From contig NZ_JAKEVY010000001.1 of NCBI RefSeq assembly GCF_021491375.1, positions 372,001-436,000 of the forward strand: 64,000 nt of DNA. The letters are read 5' to 3'. Source of the DNA: Flavihumibacter fluminis (GTDB lineage Bacteria; Bacteroidota; Bacteroidia; Chitinophagales; Chitinophagaceae). A program made the translations under genes and the position numbers. A model generated the notes under the pieces. It worked only from the letters and a program-made list of their open reading frames with translations. It was not told the origin of the DNA and searched no databases. Of the stretch, positions 51,734 to 60,796 are shown piece by piece; the stretch's first letter is position 1; every line of letters begins with the position of its first letter.

Positions 51734-52969
51734 ATGACTAAAAAAATTAAAGTAGCCAACCCGGTGGTAGAACTGGATGGCGATGAAATGACCAGGATCA
51801 TCTGGCAATTTATTAAGGACAAGCTTATCCTGCCCTACCTGGAACTGGATATAAAATATTATGACCTCGGAGTTGAACACAGGGATGCAACCAATGACCA
51901 GGTTACCATCGATGCAGCAAATGCAATCAAGCAATACGGCGTAGGTATCAAATGTGCAACCATAACGCCGGATGAGGCAAGGGTGAAGGAGTTTAACCTG
52001 AAGCAGATGTGGAAGAGCCCGAATGGTACCATCCGAAATATCCTCGATGGTACGGTTTTCCGTGAGCCAATAGTTATTAATAATATTCCCAGGCTGGTTA
52101 CCAACTGGACAGCCCCGATTATTGTGGGAAGACACGCATTCGGTGATCAGTATCGGGCAACTGATACGGTGATTAAAGGAAAAGGCAAACTCACTATGAC
52201 CTTTACTCCTGAAGATGGTGGAGAACCCCAAACCTTTGAGGTATTCAATTTCAAAGGAGATGGTGTAGCCATGTCGATGTATAACACAGATGAAAGTATC
52301 AAAGGTTTTGCACGCAGCTGTTTCAATATGGCACTCAGCAAAAAATGGCCCTTATACCTTTCCACCAAGAATACCATTCTGAAAAAATACGATGGTCGGT
52401 TTAAAGATATTTTTGAAGAGATTTACCAGAATGAATTCAAAACTGCTTTCGATGCTGCTGGTATCGTGTATGAACACCGTTTGATTGACGATATGGTGGC
52501 AAGTGCATTGAAGTGGAATGGCAATTTCGTATGGGCTTGTAAAAACTACGATGGAGATGTACAAAGCGATACGGTTGCACAGGGATTTGGCTCACTCGGA
52601 CTCATGACATCCGTATTGATTACACCGGATGGCAAAACCCTGGAATCAGAAGCTGCACATGGAACAGTAACACGTCACTATCGCGACCACCAGGCTGGTA
52701 AACCAACCTCTACGAATCCAATCGCTTCGATTTTCGCATGGACCAGAGGACTTGCGTTCCGCGGTAAGCTGGATAATAACCAGGAATTGATTGATTTTGC
52801 CAACAAACTGGAAGCCGTTTGTATTGAAACAGTTGAAAGCGGTAAAATGACCAAGGACCTGGCTGTTTGTATCCATGGTAATAAAGTAAAACACGGTGAA
52901 CACTTCCTGTACACACAGGAATTCCTGGATGCTATTGATGAAAATCTTCGTAAGAAACTGGGAGCTTAA
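51734..52969 (+). CDS. icd: NADP-dependent isocitrate dehydrogenase, homodimeric type II
   Basis: A 411-residue enzyme of the eukaryote-like IDH1/2 subfamily that oxidises isocitrate to 2-oxoglutarate in the TCA cycle. Characteristic segments are [67 protein letters not shown] and [12 protein letters not shown]. The length is normal and the ends are clean. It is monocistronic with a strong promoter and terminator. The subfamily differs from the E. coli-type IDH and is common in Bacteroidota. Confidence 0.96.
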   Translation: MTKKIKVANPVVELDGDEMTRIIWQFIKDKLILPYLELDIKYYDLGVEHRDATNDQVTIDAANAIKQYGVGIKCATITPDEARVKEFNLKQMWKSPNGTIRNILDGTVFREPIVINNIPRLVTNWTAPIIVGRHAFGDQYRATDTVIKGKGKLTMTFTPEDGGEPQTFEVFNFKGDGVAMSMYNTDESIKGFARSCFNMALSKKWPLYLSTKNTILKKYDGRFKDIFEEIYQNEFKTAFDAAGIVYEHRLIDDMVASALKWNGNFVWACKNYDGDVQSDTVAQGFGSLGLMTSVLITPDGKTLESEAAHGTVTRHYRDHQAGKPTSTNPIASIFAWTRGLAFRGKLDNNQELIDFANKLEAVCIETVESGKMTKDLAVCIHGNKVKHGEHFLYTQEFLDAIDENLRKKLGA

Positions 52970-52986
52970 GTTTCTTAACCTAAAAT

Positions 52987-53018
52987 AAAAAAGCGCCTGA
53001 ATCATCAGGCGCTTTTTA
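52987..53018. terminator. Bidirectional terminator between icd and the surface operon
   Basis: AAGCGCCTGA (52991-53000) pairs with TCAGGCGCTT (53005-53014) around ATCA, flanked by A and T tracts on the two sides. It serves icd on the plus strand and the operon ending at 53031 on the minus strand. Confidence 0.88.
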
Positions 53019-53030
53019 TTTTAGTTGAAT

Positions 53031-53297
53031 TTATTCACGATTTCCAACAGACCTTTCGCGTTGCTGGAGTTCCGCTTTCATGCGTTCCTGTTTTACTTTG
53101 TTCTCACGGGCTTCCATTCTGCGCTTTGCCATTATGGCTTCAGCTTCAGCTTTGGACATCATAGGTTTTTTGTGAGGGAGGTTGGCCTGTTTCGCCTGTA
53201 ACTCAGCCCTGCTCAGGCGTCTTTTTTGCTGAGCCGAACTATCTAATGATATACTGAGAAACAGGAGCGTCCCGCTCAGAATCAGAATATTTTTCAT
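53031..53297 (-). CDS. Small basic exported protein, last gene of surface operon
   Basis: An 88-residue protein with a signal peptide (cleavage near SSAQ) and a very basic, helix-forming mature part rich in Lys, Arg, Met, Glu and Ala (KAEAEAIMAKRRMEARENKV). I do not recognise the family. It lies six bases downstream of the 1383-residue repeat protein gene and before the shared terminator. A periplasmic linker or chaperone-like role for the surface protein is only a guess. Confidence 0.65.
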   Translation of the reverse strand: MKNILILSGTLLFLSISLDSSAQQKRRLSRAELQAKQANLPHKKPMMSKAEAEAIMAKRRMEARENKVKQERMKAELQQRERSVGNRE

Positions 53298-53303
53298 ACG
53301 TTC

Positions 53304-56300
53304 TTATTTTACGCTTACTAATACATTTATTTTTCCAATACCACTGCCGGAGTAATCCTGCAGGGCTTTACCCAGCACCTGTCCAACTTTTACTTTATCA
53401 GGATCAGCTTTCATGGCAACTCCCGGAATGCTGGAGGTAACAATCAGGTCACCTCTTTTAATAGCACCGCCTTCCATACAAACCTTAGTTGGCAATACCC
53501 CTATAACGCCCATGGGTACACCAAAACTGAGGTCGCCTTCTGTTGCATTTTCTTCTGTTAGTAACAAACCAGGTTTCGTTGCGTATACTCCCGCTACCAG
53601 GGTAGAATAAGCTCCGCTGGATTTAACCATCTTACGGTCATCGGTAGTTGAAATCTCCAATACATCACCAGGCTCGTACGTATTTCTGTTTCCTACAACG
53701 GCGAATAATTCAGCAACGTCGGCACCGGAATTAGTAGTTCCACCATTAAAGAAACCACGACCATTTTCATCAATACGAGCCACATTGGCACCATTGGTTT
53801 CAAAAACTGCATGAGTGGCAGAACCAGTCTGTCCAATTACAGACTTAATACCAATACCTCCTACCCCACCTTCCACATTGGTTTCAGCTAACAGGCCAAT
53901 TCCAAATGGAGCATATCCATGTACACCTGCATAGGTGTCATCATTTCGACCCGTTACCCCAGCAGCAATATTGGATATGGTTGTACCATAAATGCCAATA
54001 CCATTTCCATAGTTTGCTCCTTCAATAGCAGGAAACTGATCAGTAAGCGTCATTGACATAATTCCTCTGCCAACATTTGAAAAAGCATTTATCCCATCAC
54101 CATTGTCGTTAGTTAATGTCAACAATTCAGCAAAATTAGAGAGATTGAAATTTTCAAATTTTGCAGCAGCCGATTCTACACTTGAAGCATATAATGCTGG
54201 TTCTTTAATACTTCTTGCAACCACACCGTAGGTATCAGTAGATTGACCATACACTCCTACCCCACCGGCAGATTCACCCATAATAGCAGTTCCGCCACCA
54301 CGATGTCTGCCAAACACAGCATATCCATTACTTGTGGTAGTACTTGAAACTTCCCCGAACAGACCAGTCGCAAGAAAACTGGGAGCAGCATTGGTGATTC
54401 TTCCAGCAATACCAATGGCTGCTGGGCCGGCTGAATTGTTCGTTCCGGCTATAGCGGTTCCATTTCCGGAATTCGTTAAACTGAACATTTCTCCAGGAAC
54501 ATTAGTAGTGTTGGTGAAAGGAAAAGTCAATCCTCCACCACCTGCATTATCCGCATCAGGGGCCCATTGGGTTCCATTATATTTAAGTACCTGGCCAACT
54601 GTGGGAGCAGTGGTTGATACAGCTACTCCATTGATCCTTCCAACAGTTGGGTTTGGATAGGTACCGGAGAGATCACCACCTGCAGTTCCACTTACCGGTA
54701 AGGAGGTTGGAATCACACCCGGTGCAAGCTTGGCAGCCGTAATCGCACCATCCTGCACATTCGCAGTGGCAATGGAATTGGTTGCCAGTTTAGCATTGGT
54801 TACTGCACTTGCAGCAATTTTATTGGAGCTGACAGCATTGTCTGCCAGTTTATTGGAGTTTACAGCCGCATCAGTAATCTTTGCAGTGCTTACTGAACCA
54901 TCAGCCAGTTTGGTATTACCAACCGCGCCATCTGCAATCTTTGCTGAGCTTACCGCACCGTCTGCAATTTTAGTTGCAACTACCGCATTGTTGGCAATAG
55001 TTGGGTTCGGATAGGTACCAGTTAAGTCACCACCTGCTGTTCCACTTACTGGTAAGGAAGATGGAATAACTCCAGGCGCAAGCTTGGCAGCGGTTATTGC
55101 ACCATCCTGCACATTGGTTGTAGCTACCGCATTGGAAGCGAGTTTGGCATTTCCAACTGCACCATCGGCAATTTTAGTTGCACCCACTGCATTATTTGCA
55201 ATAGTTGGGTTCGGATAGGTACCAGTTAAATCACCACCTGCTGTTCCACTCACTGGTAAGGAAGATGGAATCACACCAGGCGCAAGTTTGGCAGCGGTAA
55301 TTGCACCATCCTGCACATTGGCAGTGGCGATGGAATTAGTTGCCAGTTTTGCATTGGTTACTGCACTAGCAGCAATTTTATTGGAGCTGACAGCATTGTC
55401 TGCCAGTTTATTGGAGTTCACAGCCGCATCGGTAATTTTTGCAGTGCTTACAGAACCATCAGCCAGTTTGGTATTACCAACTGCACCATCTGCAATCTTT
55501 GCTGAACCTACCGCACCATCCGCAATTTTAGTTGCAACAACCGCATTGTTGGCGATAGTTGGGTTCGGATAGGTACCAGTTAAGTCACCACCTGCTGTTC
55601 CACTCACGGGAAGTGAGCTTGGTATAACACCAGGCGCAAGCTTGGCAGCCGTAATCGCACCATCTTGAACGTTGGCAGTGGCTACAGCGTTGGTTGAAAG
55701 TTTTGCATTAGTTACTGCATTGGCAGCAATTTTATTGGAGCTGACAGCATTGTCTGCCAATTTAGTATTACCTACTGCACCATCCGAGATTTTAGTTCCA
55801 ACAACCGCATTGTTTGCGATAGTAGGATTCGGATAAGTGCCTGAAAGATCACCACCTGCAGTTCCACTAACCGGCAGGGAGGATGGAATCACACCAGGAG
55901 CAAGCTTGGCAGCTGTAATCGCACCATCCTGCACATTGGTAGTAGCTACGGCGTTGGAAGCAAGTTTTGTATTTCCAACTGCACCATCGGCAATCTTAGC
56001 TGCACCTACCGCACCATCTGCGATTTTAATCGCACCCACTGCATTGTTTGCGATGGTTGGGTTTGGATAGGTACCAGTTAAGTCTCCACCTGCTGTGCCG
56101 CTTACCGGCAAGGAAGATGGAATTACACCAGGAGCAATCTTGGCAGCCGTAATTGCACCATCCTGTACGTTGGCAGTGGCTACAGCGTTGGTTGACAGTT
56201 TTGCATTGGTCACTGCATTAGCAGCAATTTTGTTGGAGCTGACAGCATTGTCAGCCAGTTTATTGGAGTTCACTGCTGCATCGGAAATCTTTGCAGTGCT

Positions 56301-57455
56301 TACAGAACCATCAGCCAGTTTGGAATTACCAACTGCACCATCCGCGATTTTAGTTGCACCCACTGCATTGTTTGCGATGGTTGGGTTTGGATAGGAACCG
56401 GTTAAGTCGCCACCTGCTGTTCCACTCACGGGAAGTGAGCTTGGTATTACACCAGGCGCAAGCTTGGCAGCCGTAATTGCACCATCCTGCACATTGGAGG
56501 TGGCTACAGCATTGTTTGCGAGTTTGGCATTGGTTACTGCATTAGCAGAAATTTTATTAGAGTTGATCGCATTGTTAGCGATGGTTGGATTGGGGTAAGT
56601 ACCGGTAAGGTCCCCTCCTGCTGTGCCACTCACTGGCAAGGAAGATGGAATCACACCCGGGGCAAGCTTGGCAGCGGTAATCGCACCATCCTGAACATTG
56701 GAAGTGGCTACTGCATTGGAAGCGAGTTTGGCATTTCCAACCGCACCATCGGCAATCTTTGCTGCCCCTACTGCTCCATCCGCAATTTTAGTCGCACCCA
56801 CTGCATTGTTTGCGATAGTTGGATTCGGGAAGGTACCTGTAAGGTCGCCACCTGCTGTTCCACTCACGGGAAGTGAGCTTGGTATTACACCAGGAGCCAG
56901 TTTAGCGGCGGTGATCGCACCATCTGCCAGTTTATCAGCGGTAATGCTGTTGTTTGCAATTTTTGATCCGGATACAGCACCGTCTTTTATAGTTGGATTG
57001 GGAAAGCTTCCATTCAGGTCCCCTCCGGCTGCTCCAACGGGATTGGCAGATTCTGCTCTGAAGGCAAAAGGTACACTGGTCAACGGACTAGTACCCATTG
57101 CCACAAACTGGCTGCCTCCTTTTGGGTCCATTTCAACCTGCAAAAACTTGGCAGTTCCAGTGGACCAGTTGATTCCATTTAATGAACCGGAAACAGAACT
57201 GGCTCCTTCACCACCTATGGCAGTTGAAAAAAGCCCAAACTGGTTGGTGGTTACGGAACGGGTTTCCTGGTAAATAACAGCTCCGCTTGCATTTGCTTCC
57301 CGGATTGTTAAACGAAGGTTGATGGTGTGATTGGATAATGCGGTACCGTACGTGTTTCTTGCGATACCCTGGTAATTGATCTGTTTTGGCACCTGTGCCA
57401 TCAGGGAACTGCACAAAAACAGGCCTACCATAAATGGCAAAACTTGTTTTATCAT
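53304..57455 (-). CDS. Large surface repeat protein (tail-fibre/collagen-like repeats)
   Basis: A 1383-residue exported protein with three parts. A signal peptide and an N-terminal domain (about 20-135, VPKQINYQGIARNTYG) common in Bacteroidota surface proteins come first. A repeat region (about 135-940) follows with ten copies of a GGDLxGxxPNPT unit, separated by varying numbers of A-V-x-x-x-K-I/L-A-x-x modules. The C-terminal part (about 940-1383) has Gly-rich VGVYGQS-type repeats and a compact end with DVAELFAVV, EPGDVLEIS. The nucleotide repeat runs from about 54640 to 57050. It is probably a fibrous adhesin; no T9SS sorting domain is evident at its end. Confidence 0.85.
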   Translation of the reverse strand: MIKQVLPFMVGLFLCSSLMAQVPKQINYQGIARNTYGTALSNHTINLRLTIREANASGAVIYQETRSVTTNQFGLFSTAIGGEGASSVSGSLNGINWSTGTAKFLQVEMDPKGGSQFVAMGTSPLTSVPFAFRAESANPVGAAGGDLNGSFPNPTIKDGAVSGSKIANNSITADKLADGAITAAKLAPGVIPSSLPVSGTAGGDLTGTFPNPTIANNAVGATKIADGAVGAAKIADGAVGNAKLASNAVATSNVQDGAITAAKLAPGVIPSSLPVSGTAGGDLTGTYPNPTIANNAINSNKISANAVTNAKLANNAVATSNVQDGAITAAKLAPGVIPSSLPVSGTAGGDLTGSYPNPTIANNAVGATKIADGAVGNSKLADGSVSTAKISDAAVNSNKLADNAVSSNKIAANAVTNAKLSTNAVATANVQDGAITAAKIAPGVIPSSLPVSGTAGGDLTGTYPNPTIANNAVGAIKIADGAVGAAKIADGAVGNTKLASNAVATTNVQDGAITAAKLAPGVIPSSLPVSGTAGGDLSGTYPNPTIANNAVVGTKISDGAVGNTKLADNAVSSNKIAANAVTNAKLSTNAVATANVQDGAITAAKLAPGVIPSSLPVSGTAGGDLTGTYPNPTIANNAVVATKIADGAVGSAKIADGAVGNTKLADGSVSTAKITDAAVNSNKLADNAVSSNKIAASAVTNAKLATNSIATANVQDGAITAAKLAPGVIPSSLPVSGTAGGDLTGTYPNPTIANNAVGATKIADGAVGNAKLASNAVATTNVQDGAITAAKLAPGVIPSSLPVSGTAGGDLTGTYPNPTIANNAVVATKIADGAVSSAKIADGAVGNTKLADGSVSTAKITDAAVNSNKLADNAVSSNKIAASAVTNAKLATNSIATANVQDGAITAAKLAPGVIPTSLPVSGTAGGDLSGTYPNPTVGRINGVAVSTTAPTVGQVLKYNGTQWAPDADNAGGGGLTFPFTNTTNVPGEMFSLTNSGNGTAIAGTNNSAGPAAIGIAGRITNAAPSFLATGLFGEVSSTTTSNGYAVFGRHRGGGTAIMGESAGGVGVYGQSTDTYGVVARSIKEPALYASSVESAAAKFENFNLSNFAELLTLTNDNGDGINAFSNVGRGIMSMTLTDQFPAIEGANYGNGIGIYGTTISNIAAGVTGRNDDTYAGVHGYAPFGIGLLAETNVEGGVGGIGIKSVIGQTGSATHAVFETNGANVARIDENGRGFFNGGTTNSGADVAELFAVVGNRNTYEPGDVLEISTTDDRKMVKSSGAYSTLVAGVYATKPGLLLTEENATEGDLSFGVPMGVIGVLPTKVCMEGGAIKRGDLIVTSSIPGVAMKADPDKVKVGQVLGKALQDYSGSGIGKINVLVSVK
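54640..57050 (-). repeat. Coding tandem repeat region of the 1383-residue surface protein
   Basis: About 2.4 kb inside the surface-protein gene is made of nine full units containing VIPSSLPVSGTAGGDL (one with PTS) plus one diverged unit. Spacing between cores varies with the number of short A-V/K-I/L modules. Units six and eight are almost identical in protein sequence but differ at synonymous sites. Confidence 0.85.
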
Positions 57456-57481
57456 GGAATTGGATTTTGCGGTTAAAGGGG

Positions 57482-58030
57482 TTAGTTGATCTTAACTATT
57501 TTATAGGAACCTTTTTTGATTTGCGATCCGGTAACTGGCTCTAATTCAACATATAAAAAATAATTACCGGCTGCTAATCGGGTCATATTGATGGTTTGGG
57601 TAAATCCATAGCCGTAATATTGAAAGCCAGCCTGGGTTAAGCGGATTCCTTTTTCATCATATAGCATACAGCGCATATAGCCAGCCTGTCTGCCAGATAA
57701 CTGAACCTGTAACAGAGATTTTACGGGGTTGGGGAGAATCTTTACCTCTCCCGGAGCAAATGTTGGATCGGAAGCGAGAATGAGCTGTCGCCCTAAATCA
57801 GGCTGAAGCAGTCCCTGCGTTAAAATGAGCGCCTTGTTTTCTGACTGCCTGGTGTCAACCCGTACCAATTCTCCCACACTCCATTCAATGACCAGTTTGT
57901 CATTGCTGAACTGACCACCACCAATATTCACAATGGCAGTGGAAAGATCCTGGCTTTTGGCCAGTTGGGAAGAACAAAGCAGTAGTCCGCATGCCGCCAC
58001 CAATGGTTTTAATTGTTTGGTGCAAAACAT
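57482..58030 (-). CDS. Exported protein with T9SS type A-like C-terminal domain
   Basis: A 182-residue protein with a signal peptide (cleavage near AKSQ), a beta-rich middle (LSTAIVNIGGGQFSND, EWSVGELVRVDT) and a C-terminal domain of about 80 residues that begins KILPNPVKSLLQVQLSG and ends GSYKIVKIN, the pattern of type IX secretion sorting signals. It lies between the larger T9SS cargo gene and the repeat-protein gene with 21-26 base gaps. Such a short cargo may decorate or anchor the neighbouring fibre. Confidence 0.78.
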   Translation of the reverse strand: MFCTKQLKPLVAACGLLLCSSQLAKSQDLSTAIVNIGGGQFSNDKLVIEWSVGELVRVDTRQSENKALILTQGLLQPDLGRQLILASDPTFAPGEVKILPNPVKSLLQVQLSGRQAGYMRCMLYDEKGIRLTQAGFQYYGYGFTQTINMTRLAAGNYFLYVELEPVTGSQIKKGSYKIVKIN

Positions 58031-58051
58031 AGTTTGGATTTCTTGAGGTCC

Positions 58052-60028
58052 TTATTTTTTACGACTCAGAATCATTTTCTGTGTCATAACCTGTTCGTCT
58101 GCGGTTACCTGGATCGGATAAATACCATTGCTCCAGTTTTCAAAACCATCCAGCAGGATCGTATTCAATCCTGCAACCAGTTGAACAGGCTTCTGTTGCA
58201 TTAACGCACCAACTGCATTAAAAATTTTAATTGTACCCAATTGATTTTTAGAAACTACTATGGATAAGCTCGTAGAAGTACGAACCGGATTGGGAAACAA
58301 TTGAAATTGGCCTTCATTTTTGGCAAGTGTCAGTTTGATGGTATTGGAATAGCGAACCGTTCCATCTTTACGTAAAATTTTAATCCTGTAAAATACCTGA
58401 CCTGAAACGATTGCACTGATATTATCATCCATTTTATAGTCAGCATATCCATTTATACTACTGGCAGACAGCAATTTGACACTGTAAAATGATTTCCCAT
58501 CTTCAGCTCTTTCAACTACCAATTGCTCAACCTGTTCATTGGATGAGAGTTCGAGACTTAGTTGTGCCTTCTCTCCCATCAACTGGCCTTTTAGCTGCAT
58601 TCGATTGACCGGAAGAATACCACAATTGGGAGTTTCCATTACCATAACCGTATCCTGGGAATAAATATTACATCCATTTAATAATTGCTGACGAACGATA
58701 TAAGTTCCTGGTGTATCAACAGTTATACTGTACCCAACAGTATCGCTAATGATGTTTCCATCCGGTGTACTCCAGGTATAAACAGATGACGGCAATGGAT
58801 TGATAACGGTCAACGTACTGACGGTTTCATCACCACATATCATAGGTATATCGGCATAGGCATCTGTAGCATCAAAATTGAAGAAATCAAATGGACCAAC
58901 AAAGTCTTTTAATTCAGCGGTAAATGAGGCTGAAGACCTGGTTTTCACTAGAATACGGCGGAATGGCATATCACACTGACTTCCACCTCCAAGCAGGTTG
59001 ATAGGGTCCAAACCCAGAGTACCCATGTTTACTGAGAACTCAAGAAACTGGTTAGCATCATAGGTATTCTGCATGCTATTATCACGACGGATTACTTTAT
59101 ACGGTCCTCCCCAGGTTGCCGCATTATTCTGAAGCCCACTGTAAAAATAATTTCCATTTTTGGGCCGGATTCCTGCATAACCATAGGTAGCACCTGAGCC
59201 ATCTCCGTCAAAAGAACCATCCCAGTTAAAATTCGGACTGTTTATCAGGAGTGCATCTTTATGAACCCAGATTTTTGCAACCAGGTCCTGCAACCCACTT
59301 CCACCAAATTCAGCTGAGAAAATAACATCCCCTGGGACAGTCACTGCTCCAGTTACAGCATCAAATTGCCAACTGGTATGACCTGCATCCGGACCATACC
59401 CAGTGAAACTCTGGGTAGCCCGATCGTAATATATATCTGTCTGATAGAGTTCAAAATCAAAATAACGGCTGCCTGAAGTAGCATCAATTGCAATTCCCCC
59501 AATAAAAAACAGTGAATCGGCCACGGTATGATAACTGGAACTACCTGCCCTTCTTACATGCACCATGATATCAAGGATATCATTTTTCTGGGGTATGTTC
59601 CCATCAACTGCTCCTGTCCAGTTCTGGGGACTACCACCATTTTTATTGGACATTGCATATACAGTGGAATCGGCTCCATGATAGTCACGGATGTAAACCG
59701 CATCAATCAACCTCCGGCCGTCCAGAATGCTTAATGCAGGATAGCGCATCGTACGGAAAAAGGGAAGACGCCTGAAGGCCATATCGGTACTACAACGTGC
59801 AACATAGTAAGCCGCACCCGTAGTATCAATCATAAAACGCTGAGTACCAGTGGAATTTGTAAACCAATCGTGACTTATTGATGGAGATAAGGGGGCTGCT
59901 CCTAAAAATGGAGCGCGCAACTCTCCATCTACACCAAAACTTGCTTTTAACCCAGCAGTGGTGATTTGAGCAGTTGTGGTAAATCTACCAACAATGCATA
60001 GCGACAATAGTAATAGTAGCTTTTTCAT
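58052..60028 (-). CDS. Large T9SS-exported surface protein with PKD-like domain
   Basis: A 658-residue protein with signal peptide (to about residue 21), a long N-terminal beta-rich region rich in Ser, Gly, Asp and aromatic residues, a PKD/Ig-like domain around TVINPLPSSVYTWSTPDGN, and a C-terminal T9SS sorting domain (FQLFPNPVRTSTSLSIVVS through MTQKMILSRKK). It would be carried across the outer membrane and attached to the surface. It is the first gene of the surface operon. The frame extends 12 codons further, but ATG 60028 starts a proper signal peptide. The ligand is unknown. Confidence 0.85.
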   Translation of the reverse strand: MKKLLLLLSLCIVGRFTTTAQITTAGLKASFGVDGELRAPFLGAAPLSPSISHDWFTNSTGTQRFMIDTTGAAYYVARCSTDMAFRRLPFFRTMRYPALSILDGRRLIDAVYIRDYHGADSTVYAMSNKNGGSPQNWTGAVDGNIPQKNDILDIMVHVRRAGSSSYHTVADSLFFIGGIAIDATSGSRYFDFELYQTDIYYDRATQSFTGYGPDAGHTSWQFDAVTGAVTVPGDVIFSAEFGGSGLQDLVAKIWVHKDALLINSPNFNWDGSFDGDGSGATYGYAGIRPKNGNYFYSGLQNNAATWGGPYKVIRRDNSMQNTYDANQFLEFSVNMGTLGLDPINLLGGGSQCDMPFRRILVKTRSSASFTAELKDFVGPFDFFNFDATDAYADIPMICGDETVSTLTVINPLPSSVYTWSTPDGNIISDTVGYSITVDTPGTYIVRQQLLNGCNIYSQDTVMVMETPNCGILPVNRMQLKGQLMGEKAQLSLELSSNEQVEQLVVERAEDGKSFYSVKLLSASSINGYADYKMDDNISAIVSGQVFYRIKILRKDGTVRYSNTIKLTLAKNEGQFQLFPNPVRTSTSLSIVVSKNQLGTIKIFNAVGALMQQKPVQLVAGLNTILLDGFENWSNGIYPIQVTADEQVMTQKMILSRKK

Positions 60029-60344
60029 GGATACAGGATTAAATGAAAAATACAGATACGACAAAAGTCGATCGTCAGATTACATAGATCCAGAAAAGCT
60101 AGTATTGAAAAAGTTGGGGGCGAATTTTATTCCCCGCTGTCGGCAAAGAGAATTGGTGTGAGGTACAGTTGTTTTCATAAGTGGACTTTTTTGGACAAAG
60201 GATCGGATATAATACTAACGCCAAACTATAGAAAATATTCTAATTATTCTACCCAATAACCATTAAATATTAGAAACTAGTATATTTTCATTTACTCCCT
60301 CGTAGATATCCGAGGACATGGAAAGCAGCTTCACATATAATCAA

Positions 60345-60376
60345 TAAAAAAGGTCGATACCCTTAGGTAACGACCT
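60345..60376 (-). terminator. Terminator of the alanine-rich lipoprotein gene
   Basis: AGGTCG (60351-60356) pairs with CGACCT (60371-60376), then after an A/A mismatch TACC pairs with GGTA around CTTA. On the minus strand a run of T (60345-60350) follows. It ends the transcript of the gene at 60451-60660. Confidence 0.75.
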
Positions 60377-60382
60377 CTTATA

Positions 60383-60432
60383 CAATCGTTTAAAGAATGC
60401 CATCCTGAGAACAGGACGGCCTCTAACGATTG
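60383..60432 (-). other. Nested hairpin in the 3' untranslated region
   Basis: An outer 8-bp stem (CAATCGTT 60383-60390 with AACGATTG 60425-60432) encloses an inner stem (GCCATCCTG 60399-60407 with CAGGACGGC 60412-60420, one mismatch) with loop AGAA. It lies between the stop codon of the lipoprotein and its terminator. It could stabilise the mRNA or be a processed small RNA. Confidence 0.45.
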
Positions 60433-60450
60433 CTTGCCATATGAAAATTC

Positions 60451-60660
60451 TTATTTTTTCAGAGAATCAACGGCGGCTTTAGCGCTGTCAACTACAGCAG
60501 CAGCAGTAGAGTCGATAGAAGCTTTAGCGCTATCAACAGTAGCTTCAACAGCAGCAGCAGCAGAATCTACAGTAGCTTCAGCAGCTTCAGTTGCAGTTTC
60601 AGCAGCATTGTTACAAGCAGCGAAAGCGGCGATAGCCAGTACGAACAGGACCTTTTTCAT
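60451..60660 (-). CDS. Small alanine-rich helical lipoprotein (69 aa)
   Basis: A 69-residue lipoprotein with lipobox AAFAACNN and a mature part made almost only of Ala, Glu, Asp, Ser, Val, Thr and Lys. It has a repeated pattern of about 10-12 residues (VDSAAAAVEAT, VDSAKASIDST, VDSAKAAVDSL). This is a regular amphipathic helix, similar in style to small outer-membrane lipoproteins such as Lpp. The frame extends to 60867, but the ATG at 60660 gives the signal peptide. It is divergent from the ECF sigma gene 137 bases away. It could be highly expressed, given its compact size and strong terminator. Confidence 0.82.
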   Translation of the reverse strand: MKKVLFVLAIAAFAACNNAAETATEAAEATVDSAAAAVEATVDSAKASIDSTAAAVVDSAKAAVDSLKK

Positions 60661-60796
60661 TTGTTCTTCGTTTTGTTTTGAATGAATGATTTGACATTTA
60701 TACGGGATTTGAAAAAAGGTAACCTGCCAACTCAAAAAAAAATCAAGATTTTTTTCAGGGTTACTATTTGTTATTTTGGGTATTAAATACTGAATA

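Larger units (their letters stand above)
60029..60450. other. Longest gene-free stretch, with a structured 3' region
   Basis: These 422 bases lie between the start of the surface operon and the 3' end of the alanine-rich lipoprotein gene, both on the minus strand. The part at 60345-60432 holds a terminator and a nested hairpin described separately. From 60029 to about 60340 it is A/T-rich; apart from a short CGAC-aaaa-GTCG palindrome at about 60059-60070 and a weak 5-bp hairpin near 60298-60315 I see nothing definite. The promoter of the surface operon must lie in this part but no clear consensus is visible. Confidence 0.6.

Noticed and set aside
51593-52231. Minus-strand frame (212 codons) overlapping the icd start
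   Set aside because: It covers the icd promoter and coding sequence and shows no domain.
54640-57050. CRISPR-like array because of regular repeats
   Set aside because: The repeats are in-frame coding modules with conserved amino acids, variable length and no unique spacers; no cas genes are present.
54334-57273. Several low-complexity plus-strand frames across the repeat gene
   Set aside because: They mirror the codon repeats of the minus-strand surface protein; composition (Ala, Pro, Ser, Leu) repeats with the same period.
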